From Solidesulfovibrio magneticus (lineage in GTDB: Bacteria > Desulfobacterota > Desulfovibrionia > Desulfovibrionales > Desulfovibrionaceae), in assembly GCA_002482565.1 (NCBI GenBank), contig DLGG01000163.1, positions 607 through 8,377 on the forward strand: a stretch of DNA of 7,771 nucleotides. Reading direction: 5' to 3'. The translations under genes and the position numbers were made by a program. Positions 1 to 4,324 of this stretch are shown here, in pieces (the stretch's first letter is position 1; every line of letters begins with the position of its first letter). The notes below the pieces were generated by a model. The model searched no databases and was not told where the DNA came from. It saw nothing but the letters and a program-made list of their open reading frames with translations.

Positions 1-16
1 GGCCCCCGGACCCCCC
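1..16 (-). repeat. Partial GC-hairpin intergenic repeat, cut by window edge
   Basis: Read on the minus strand, bases 16 to 1 give GGGGGGTCCGGGGGCC. This matches the 5' flank and left stem arm of the complete hairpin repeat at 1901-1939 (AGGGGGTCC followed by a G run). The window ends inside the left arm, so the loop, right arm and GGCCGCCGGAGGC tail cannot be checked. It lies about 37 bases past the LysR stop codon, in the same orientation as that gene. This parallels the copy downstream of the TauE gene. Short G/C runs occur by chance in such DNA, so this copy is only probable. Confidence 0.4.
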
Positions 17-52
17 GAATGGGGAAAAGGGTAAAGGGGGGCGTGGCGAGGG

Positions 53-976
53 TTAGAGGCCCGGTGTTTTTTTTGCTGAGGCTTGGGCGAGGGATTTGCC
101 GAGGCAGTTAAGGAAGGTTGTTTCGGCCGGCCCGGCATCGCGGCCGGCCAGCCGCATCACCGTCACCGCCGCCGTGAAGCCGGCCTCGGCCCAGGGCACA
201 AGCGCCAGTTCGCCGCTGGACGACAAGACCGCCGCCGCCAGCCTCGGAGCCAGCCCCACCCCCAACCCGGCGGCCACGCAACGCGTGACAAGCGCCAGAC
301 TGCCGCATTCCGTCACCGAGGCCGGCACGGCCCCGGCCCGGTCCAATCCCTGCTCCAGGCGTTCCCGAAATCCCCAGACCTGGGGCGTGACAAAGAGTTC
401 GCGGCCATGCAGATCAGCCGGCCCGACGGCGTCTCGGCCGGCAAGCTTATCCCCCGGCGGCGCGATGGCGACCAGCGGTTCGCGGTGGATGATCGTGGCC
501 GCGATGCCCTCGGCGGCGTAGGGCTGGCCGAGGATCACACCGCAGTCGACCACCCCCTGGCGCAGGTCCCGGGCCAGCCCGGCCGCCGAACGCTGGGCCA
601 GGATCAACCGCACCCCGGGATGGCGTGCCCGAAAGGCGGCCAGTGCGTCGGGCAGCACGGCCAGCCCCAGGCTTTCCGACAGCCGCACCGTAAGCCGCGG
701 CCCGTCCTCGCCGCCGCCCGCCAGCCGTTGCCGGGCTTCGGCTTCGAGGTCCAGCAGCCGTCTGGCGTAGCCGACAAGCCGCCGGCCGTGCTCGGTCAGG
801 CCGACCCGGTTGCCGGTGCGCGAAAAAAGCGGCACGCCCACGGCCTGTTCCAGGGCCTTGATGCGGGCCGTGACGGCCGAGGGCGACAGGACGAGCTCCT
901 CGGCCGCCCGGCGTAGCGACCCGGCCGAGGCTGCCGCCAGAAAAGCCTTGAGCTGCCAGGGGTCGAGCATGTGCAT
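53..976 (-). CDS. LysR-family transcriptional regulator
   Basis: This is a DNA-binding transcription factor of 307 residues, the usual LysR length. An N-terminal winged helix-turn-helix covers roughly residues 6-65: LKAFLAAASAGSLRRAAEEL leads into the recognition segment LSPSAVTARIKALE and then GVPLFSR. A linker helix follows (about 66-88), then a periplasmic-binding-protein-like effector domain from about residue 93 to 300, with the family's late motif CVAAGLGVGLAPRL. The start at 976 is preferred over the Met at 970 because a GAGGTG Shine-Dalgarno (complement of 985-990) stands 8 nt upstream of 976. The gene is divergent from a TauE/SafE transporter across 123 bp, the arrangement in which LysR proteins usually control both their own gene and the neighbour. 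The effector is unknown; regulation of the transporter is inferred from position. Function as a LysR regulator is secure. Confidence 0.95.
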   Translation of the reverse strand: MHMLDPWQLKAFLAAASAGSLRRAAEELVLSPSAVTARIKALEQAVGVPLFSRTGNRVGLTEHGRRLVGYARRLLDLEAEARQRLAGGGEDGPRLTVRLSESLGLAVLPDALAAFRARHPGVRLILAQRSAAGLARDLRQGVVDCGVILGQPYAAEGIAATIIHREPLVAIAPPGDKLAGRDAVGPADLHGRELFVTPQVWGFRERLEQGLDRAGAVPASVTECGSLALVTRCVAAGLGVGLAPRLAAAVLSSSGELALVPWAEAGFTAAVTVMRLAGRDAGPAETTFLNCLGKSLAQASAKKTPGL

Positions 977-1099
977 GTTTTTCGCACCTCGCGTGCCGAA
1001 AGAGGCGTTTGCCAGGAGAAATAGACCGGATTAGGCTTATGGGCAACGTTTTGGAATTTGCAACATGGCCCCGGCCGTGAACAGGAACGGAAACGGATC
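977..1099. promoter_or_regulatory. Divergent LysR/TauE intergenic control region
   Basis: These 123 bp separate the divergent LysR and TauE starts. A T-N11-A element, TTTGGAATTTGCA (1050-1062), fits the minimal LysR-box pattern and has an AATT core with partial outer symmetry (TT...AATT...AA). GCAAC occurs as a direct repeat at 1043-1047 and 1060-1064, 17 bp apart. A weak promoter for the regulator may be TTGCCC (complement of 1041-1046), 17 bp, TATTTC (complement of 1018-1023). In the TauE direction TTGCCA (1009-1014) lies 17 bp before TAGGCT (1032-1037), which is also weak. The elements are short and degenerate, so only the regional assignment is reasonably supported. Confidence 0.35.
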
Positions 1100-1852
1100 A
1101 TGGCGTTTACTCACCTCGCGCTACTGTGGCTGGCCGCTTTCGCCGGCGGCTTCACCCAGGGATTGGCCGGCTTCGGCTCCACTCTGGTGGCCCTGCCCAT
1201 CCTGGCCCTTGTCCTTGATCTCAAGGTGGCGGTGCCGGTGTGCACCACCCTGGCCGTGACGCTCAACCTCGTCATGATCGTCCGGCTGCGCGGCCATGTG
1301 CGGCGCGGCCTGCTGGTGCTGCTTATCGCCTCGTCCCTGCCGGCCATGCCCTTTGGGGCGTACATTTTGCGGGTCGTTTCCGGCGATTGGCTGAAGCTTG
1401 CGTTGGCTGCGGCGATTCTCGTCTTCGTGATCATGCAGGGCCGGCCCGGCGCGCAGGCGTCCACGGCCGGCCGGGGGCGGGGCTGGGGCGTGCTGGCCGG
1501 GCTGGTGGCCGGCGGCATGGGCGGAGCCATCGGCATCAACGGCCCGCCCGTCGTGGCCTGGATGACCCGGCTGGGGCTGCCCCGCGACGCCTTGCGGGCC
1601 ACGTTGGTGTCCTATTTCTTTCTGGCCGGCTGCGGCGTGGTGACCTCCCAGGCCGGGGCTGGGCTGGTGACCGGGGCGGTGCTTGGCCGCACCGGGTTGG
1701 CCTTGCCGGCCTTGGCGGCCGGCATTTTCGCCGGCATGAAGCTGTGCGGCCGGGTGAGCGAGGCGGCGTTTCGCCGCATCATCCTGGCCATCCTGGCCTT
1801 CAACGCAGTCACGCTCCTGGCCCAGGGCCTCGCCGGCCTCATCGGCCGTTGA
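1100..1852 (+). CDS. TauE/SafE-family sulfite/organosulfonate exporter-like membrane protein
   Basis: This 250-residue polytopic inner-membrane protein has about eight hydrophobic segments (approximately 5-35, 42-62, 70-91, 97-113, 129-156, 168-190, 199-213 and 226-247), the usual size of the TauE/SafE (DUF81) family. Both family signatures are visible: the N-terminal GGFTQGLAGFGSTLVALPIL (16-35) and its C-terminal counterpart GGAIGINGPPVVAW (141-154), which reflect the internal duplication. Members are predicted exporters of sulfite, sulfoacetate or related anions, but few have been tested and substrate cannot be read from sequence. I chose the ATG at 1100: the hydrophobic N-terminus begins there, and the in-frame TTG at 1058 would add a charged 14-residue leader atypical of the family. 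The Shine-Dalgarno is weak (AGGAA at 1083-1087, 12 nt away). The divergent LysR gene is its likely regulator. No co-transcribed partner is apparent. Confidence 0.9.
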   Translation: MAFTHLALLWLAAFAGGFTQGLAGFGSTLVALPILALVLDLKVAVPVCTTLAVTLNLVMIVRLRGHVRRGLLVLLIASSLPAMPFGAYILRVVSGDWLKLALAAAILVFVIMQGRPGAQASTAGRGRGWGVLAGLVAGGMGGAIGINGPPVVAWMTRLGLPRDALRATLVSYFFLAGCGVVTSQAGAGLVTGAVLGRTGLALPALAAGIFAGMKLCGRVSEAAFRRIILAILAFNAVTLLAQGLAGLIGR

Positions 1853-1900
1853 CCTTATTGCACGCGTCGTTATGCCCAGGCTCTCGTCCATAACCCAGGT

Positions 1901-1939
1901 AGGGGGTCCGGGGGGCTTAGCCCCCCGGCCGCCGGAGGC
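1901..1939 (+). repeat. GC-hairpin intergenic repeat (REP-like), copy 2
   Basis: The 5' flank AGGGGGTCC (1901-1909) runs into a perfect 9-bp stem, CCGGGGGGC (1908-1916) with GCCCCCCGG (1920-1928), closing a TTA loop. The tail GGCCGCCGGAGGC (1927-1939) follows. The same flank pattern and an identical 13-nt tail recur around a different stem at 4257-4299. It lies about 50 bases after the TauE stop, so it may stabilise or end that transcript. There is no T run after the stem, so it is not a standard intrinsic terminator. Confidence 0.6.
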
Positions 1940-1992
1940 CCTCTTCCTCCCCCCCCTTGGCTTGGCTGGGCAAAACCGGTAGGGTACGCGCC

Positions 1993-2020
1993 TTTGGCTT
2001 GCCTGACGGCCGCCTGTAAT
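1993..2020 (+). promoter_or_regulatory. Possible sigma-70 promoter for the aldehyde dehydrogenase operon
   Basis: TGTAAT (2015-2020) matches five of six positions of a -10 box. It lies 16 bp after a poor -35, TTTGGC (1993-1998). Transcription would begin near 2027, leaving a short leader of about 35 nt before the ATG at 2062. A small GGCCG/CGGCC hairpin (2033-2045, TTT loop) sits inside that leader. The -35 is weak, so this is only a candidate. The rest of 1853-2061 holds the GC-hairpin repeat and no gene. Confidence 0.25.
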
Positions 2021-2061
2021 CGCGTAACCTTTGGCCGTTTCGGCCGTGTAGTCCAACATCC

Positions 2062-3429
2062 ATGTTCGTCAGCATAAATCCGGCCACCAGCCAGCCTTTT
2101 GCCTCCTATGAGGCCCATGACGCCGCCGCCATGGCCGCGATTCTTGACGCCGGCCGGGCCGCTTGGCGGCTGTGGCGCGACGTGCCGTTGGCCGAGCGTT
2201 GCCGGGCGCTGTTGCGTCTGGCCGATCTTTTCGAGGCCCGGGTTCCGGAGCTGGCCCGGCTGGCCAGTCTGGAGATGGGCAAGCTCATGCCCGAGGCCGA
2301 GGCCGAGGTGCGGCGTTGCGCCCGGGCTTGCCGGTTTTACGCCAAGATGGCTCCGCGCTGGCTGGCCGACGAGGCCGTGCCGTCCGAGACCGGGCGGCGT
2401 TTTATCGTCTACGATCCGCTGGGCACGATCCTGGCAGTGATGCCCTGGAATTTCCCCTATTGGCAGGCGATTCGGGCCGTGGCCCCGCTTGTGGCCGTGG
2501 GCAATGCGGCGGCGATCAAGCCCGCGCCCAACGTCATGGGTTCGGCCCTGGCCTTGGAAGCGCTTTTCCCCGAGGCCGGCTTTCCGGCCGATCTGGTGCG
2601 GGTGTTGCGCTTGCCCGAGGGACTCGTGGGACAGGCCGTGGCCCATCCGGCCGTGGCCGGGGTGACCCTCACCGGCTCGGCGGCGGCCGGCGCGGCCGTG
2701 GGGGCCATGGCCGGGGCGGCGGTGAAAAAGGCCGTGATGGAGCTTGGCGGGGCTGACGCCTTCATTGTCCTGGCCGACGCGGCCCTGGACGACTGCTGTT
2801 CGGCGGCCGAGACGGCTCGGATGCGGGTGTGCGGCCAAGCCTGCATCGCGGCCAAGCGCTTCATTGTCGAGGCGCCGCTGTATGAGGATTTCACCCGGCG
2901 GCTGGCCGAGCGGTTGACCGCTCACCGGGCGGGCGACCCGGACGACCCGGCGGCCACGGTTGGCCCCCTGGCCCGGCTGGATTTGCTGGAAAATCTCGAC
3001 CGGCAGGTGCGCGAGAGCCTAGCCGCCGGGGCGCGGCTGGTGGCCGGCGGCCATCGCCTGGATCGGCCGGGTTATTTCTACGCCCCGACGCTCTTGGCCG
3101 ACGTGCGGCCGGGGATGCCGGCCTTTGACGAGGAACTTTTCGGCCCGGTGGCGGCCCTGATCGCGGCCGAGGACGCCGACGACGCCCTGGCCCTGGCCAA
3201 TGCCTCGCCCTACGGCCTGGCCGGCAGCGTCTGGACGGCCGACGTGGCCCGGGGCCTGGCCCTGGCCCGGCGGCTGGAGGTGGGCATGGCCACGGTCAAC
3301 GCCGTGCCGCGTTCGGATTTCCGGCTGCCATTTGGCGGGGTCAAGCGATCGGGCTACGGCCGGGAGCTGGCCCGGCACGGGCTTTTGGAATTTGCCAACA
3401 TCAAGACCATCGTGGTGGAGGATTCATGA
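2062..3429 (+). CDS. NAD(P)-dependent succinate-semialdehyde dehydrogenase-like aldehyde dehydrogenase (Sad/YneI type)
   Basis: This cytosolic enzyme oxidises an aldehyde, probably succinate semialdehyde, to the acid using NAD(P)+. It has 455 residues, the length of the Sad/YneI branch rather than the ~480 of GabD. Visible family motifs are PWNFP (129-132 region, Asn130 of the oxyanion hole), AIKPAPNVMG with cofactor Lys153, the Rossmann turn GSAAAGAAVG (205-214), MELGG with general-base Glu227, the nucleophile Cys261 in GQACIAAKRF, EELFGPV with Glu358, and PFGGVKRSGYGRE near the C-terminus. The KPAPNVMG and GAAVGAMAGAA stretches are the features that recall Sad/YneI. Start: ATG at 2062 gives the family-typical N-terminus FVSINPATSQPF, but I see no Shine-Dalgarno upstream, which is odd. 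A small gene overlaps its stop by 4 nt. No GABA transaminase or permease is nearby, so the physiological substrate is unproved. Confidence 0.92.
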   Translation: MFVSINPATSQPFASYEAHDAAAMAAILDAGRAAWRLWRDVPLAERCRALLRLADLFEARVPELARLASLEMGKLMPEAEAEVRRCARACRFYAKMAPRWLADEAVPSETGRRFIVYDPLGTILAVMPWNFPYWQAIRAVAPLVAVGNAAAIKPAPNVMGSALALEALFPEAGFPADLVRVLRLPEGLVGQAVAHPAVAGVTLTGSAAAGAAVGAMAGAAVKKAVMELGGADAFIVLADAALDDCCSAAETARMRVCGQACIAAKRFIVEAPLYEDFTRRLAERLTAHRAGDPDDPAATVGPLARLDLLENLDRQVRESLAAGARLVAGGHRLDRPGYFYAPTLLADVRPGMPAFDEELFGPVAALIAAEDADDALALANASPYGLAGSVWTADVARGLALARRLEVGMATVNAVPRSDFRLPFGGVKRSGYGRELARHGLLEFANIKTIVVEDS

Positions 3430-3674
3430 GCGAAGAGGTTGTCCCGCAGGACATCGAGGCCCAGGTGGCGGCCATCGAGGCCGAGATGGCCGAGCTGCTT
3501 GAGCGTAAGGCGGCGGCGGAAAAACGCGCCCGGGATTTCATGGCCGCCGAGGACCACAAGGCCGGCGTCAGCCATGCCCAGGAGATTTTCGCGGCCAAGC
3601 AGGAAAAGCTCATGCTCGACACCGAGTGGGAGATCGCCCGGCGCAAGAAGAACCGTCTGCTCATGCCGCAGTAG
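3426..3674 (+). CDS. Small charged coiled-coil-like protein of unknown function
   Basis: I do not recognise this 82-residue protein. It is almost entirely charged and alanine-rich: an acidic start (MSEEVVPQDIEAQV) gives way to alternating acidic and basic stretches (ERKAAAEKRARDF, then KQEKLML, then EWEIARRKKNRLL). Hydrophobic residues at three/four spacing are consistent with one or two long amphipathic helices, possibly a coiled coil. There is no signal peptide, membrane segment or cysteine. It is very likely real: its ATG overlaps the dehydrogenase TGA as ATGA, and a good Shine-Dalgarno, GGAGG (3417-3421), lies 4 nt upstream within the dehydrogenase 3' end. This suggests translational coupling and matched expression. 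A structural or accessory role next to the dehydrogenase is possible, but nothing in the sequence identifies it. Confidence 0.8.
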   Translation: MSEEVVPQDIEAQVAAIEAEMAELLERKAAAEKRARDFMAAEDHKAGVSHAQEIFAAKQEKLMLDTEWEIARRKKNRLLMPQ

Positions 3675-3782
3675 CGGTATTGGGGGGGACGCCGTGCCTG
3701 GGCTGCGCTCCGGGGCCGGCGGTCCGGCTGGCCCGGGTTTCGCCGCCGACCTTGGTCCGGCGATGGCGGGGGAGGGGGAGTC

Positions 3783-3800
3783 GGGACAAGGATTTGTACC
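3783..3800. promoter_or_regulatory. Candidate regulator-binding dyad 1 (GGnACAA-N4-TTGTnCC)
   Basis: GGGACAA (3783-3789), GGAT, TTGTACC (3794-3800) form an interrupted palindrome with 6 of 7 arm positions symmetric. The 19-mer 3783-3801 reappears in inverted orientation at 3918-3936 with 17 of 19 identities. The dyad is centred about 285 bp upstream of the sigma-54 -24 element and about 100 bp upstream of a sigma-70-like start. That is compatible with a remote activator or looping-repressor site. The owner protein is unknown. Confidence 0.4.
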
Positions 3801-3859
3801 GCCCCCATGGGCGGGGCCCCAGCCCGGCCCGTCCCCGGCGCGGCGCGGCCGGGCGGGCG

Positions 3860-3887
3860 TTGCAAGGTCATCGGACAAAGATATGAT
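3860..3887 (+). promoter_or_regulatory. Possible sigma-70 promoter between the two dyads
   Basis: TTGCAA (3860-3865) and TATGAT (3882-3887, five of six matches to the -10 consensus) are spaced by 16 bp, predicting a start near 3894. A half-site GGACAA (3873-3878) lies in the spacer. Downstream there is only a 35-codon frame from ATG 3908 without a usable Shine-Dalgarno. Any transcript would therefore be a noncoding leader running toward 4236, unless it ends earlier. Confidence 0.3.
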
Positions 3888-3918
3888 TTCCCACAGTTTT
3901 TTGAGTGATGGCCGGCTC

Positions 3919-3936
3919 GGTACAAATTCCTGTCCC
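3919..3936. promoter_or_regulatory. Candidate regulator-binding dyad 2
   Basis: GGTACAA (3919-3925), ATTC, CTGTCCC (3930-3936) is the inverted partner of the dyad at 3783-3800. The centres are 136 bp apart, close to 13 helical turns. It is centred about 150 bp upstream of the sigma-54 -24 GG, within the usual range for an enhancer-binding-protein site. Further partial half-sites (TGTCC at 3940-3944, GGGAC at 3945-3949) follow at once. Alternatively the pair are terminal inverted repeats of a small non-autonomous element. Confidence 0.4.
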
Positions 3937-4024
3937 GTCTGTCCGGGACTTGGCGGCCGGGGTAAAAGTTTTTGCACCAAATACAGGGCCAAAAGGGCGT
4001 GGCCCGGCCGGCTGAGTGGAACGA

Positions 4025-4068
4025 GATTTTAGTATTCCCTGATTTTATTGGATTAAATACAATTTTTC
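4025..4068. promoter_or_regulatory. AT-rich tract between upstream dyads and sigma-54 promoter
   Basis: This tract has several T and A runs and only about a quarter G+C, against a window that is mostly far above 60%. It lies directly upstream of the -24 element, where DNA-bending proteins such as IHF usually bind at enhancer-dependent promoters. I could not find a good match to the IHF consensus on either strand, so only the composition and position are supported. Confidence 0.35.
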
Positions 4069-4073
4069 GGACG

Positions 4074-4090
4074 TTGGCACGGCTGTTGCT
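4074..4090 (+). promoter_or_regulatory. Sigma-54 (RpoN) -24/-12 promoter
   Basis: TTGGCACGGCTGTTGCT matches the sigma-54 consensus YTGGCACG-N4-TTGCW at every specified position. The invariant GG (4076-4077) and GC (4088-4089) are separated by exactly 10 bases. The expected start is around 4100-4102. Sigma-54 promoters need an AAA+ enhancer-binding protein, and two dyads and an AT-rich tract lie upstream. There is no convincing ORF downstream on this strand, only a predicted structured RNA ending at the terminator 4203-4236. A full match is unlikely by chance, and the intergenic location supports it. Confidence 0.75.
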
Positions 4091-4100
4091 AAAAGAGAAT

Positions 4101-4239
4101 CATCCTTCCTCCGAAAAGGACATTTCTGAAAGCGGCTACGGGATGGCGACCTGGAGCCGCTTTCTCATTGGGCGACAGGCAACGGACAAGCGCGTTCATG
4201 AAAAAGGCCGCCCGGCGATCACGCCGGGCGGCCTTTCCG
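4101..4239 (+). ncRNA. Candidate sigma-54-dependent small RNA with three hairpins
   Basis: The RNA would start about 11-12 nt after the -12 element and end at the perfect terminator hairpin, about 140 nt in all. Three perfect stems are visible. Hairpin 1 is TCCTT (4103-4107) with AAGGA (4116-4120), closing the loop CCTCCGAA. Hairpin 2 is GAAAGCGGCT (4128-4137) with AGCCGCTTTC (4155-4164), closing a 17-nt loop. Hairpin 3 is the terminator at 4203-4236. The CCTCC in loop 1 is complementary to Shine-Dalgarno sequences, a known mode for C-rich-loop sRNAs. Frames inside (ATG at 4142 and 4198) lack a Shine-Dalgarno and run through the terminator stem, so coding is unlikely. Read-through would be antisense to the 3' end of glgB. 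The RNA is predicted from sequence only; the 5' end depends on the sigma-54 assignment, and the T tract after the terminator on this strand is short (TTT). Confidence 0.45.
4203..4236. terminator. Bidirectional intrinsic terminator (glgB and upstream sRNA candidate)
   Basis: This is a perfect 15-bp stem, AAAGGCCGCCCGGCG (4203-4217) with CGCCGGGCGGCCTTT (4222-4236), closing a 4-nt loop ATCA. On the minus strand the stem is followed by five T residues, making a good terminator about 90 nt past the glgB stop. On the plus strand the T run is only three, so termination there may be less efficient. Confidence 0.85.
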
Positions 4240-4256
4240 TTGCAGCCTCCCCCTTC

Positions 4257-4299
4257 AGGAGGTCCAGGAGGGGATCCTCCCCTCCTGGCCGCCGGAGGC
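4257..4299 (+). repeat. GC-hairpin intergenic repeat (REP-like), copy 3
   Basis: The 5' flank AGGAGGTCC (4257-4265) leads into a perfect 11-bp stem, CCAGGAGGGGA (4264-4274) with TCCCCTCCTGG (4278-4288), closing a TCC loop. The tail GGCCGCCGGAGGC (4287-4299) is identical to that of copy 2. The stem sequence differs from copy 2 but stays fully paired. In the glgB transcript it falls in the 3' untranslated region, between the stop codon and the terminator. Confidence 0.6.
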
Positions 4300-4324
4300 A
4301 TCCTTCTCTTCTCCTCGCCCTCAC

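Noticed and set aside
1058..1099. TTG-initiated N-terminal extension of the TauE gene
   Set aside because: The extension is charged, lies in the promoter region, and is atypical for the family. The ATG at 1100 begins the first membrane segment.
1121..2059. 312-codon minus-strand open frame
   Set aside because: It lies opposite the TauE gene and the following gap. Its Gly/Gln/His/Arg-rich composition is typical of antisense frames; no domain or ribosome binding site is seen.
3799..3854. GC hairpins CCGCCC/GGGCGG (3799-3814) and GCCCGGCC/GGCCGGGC (3822-3854) as terminators of the dehydrogenase operon
   Set aside because: The stems are real, but neither is followed by a T run, so intrinsic termination is not supported. 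They may only reflect GC-rich composition.
3354..3992. Minus-strand frame of 212 codons across the noncoding region
   Set aside because: It overlaps the dehydrogenase and small-gene 3' ends antisense, is Pro/Gly/Ser-rich, and would be interrupted by regulatory elements. No Shine-Dalgarno is evident.
3908..4015. 35-codon ORF from ATG 3908 downstream of the sigma-70-like promoter
   Set aside because: The only purine-rich bases (GAG) sit 2 nt from the ATG and composition is uninformative. It is too short to support as a peptide.
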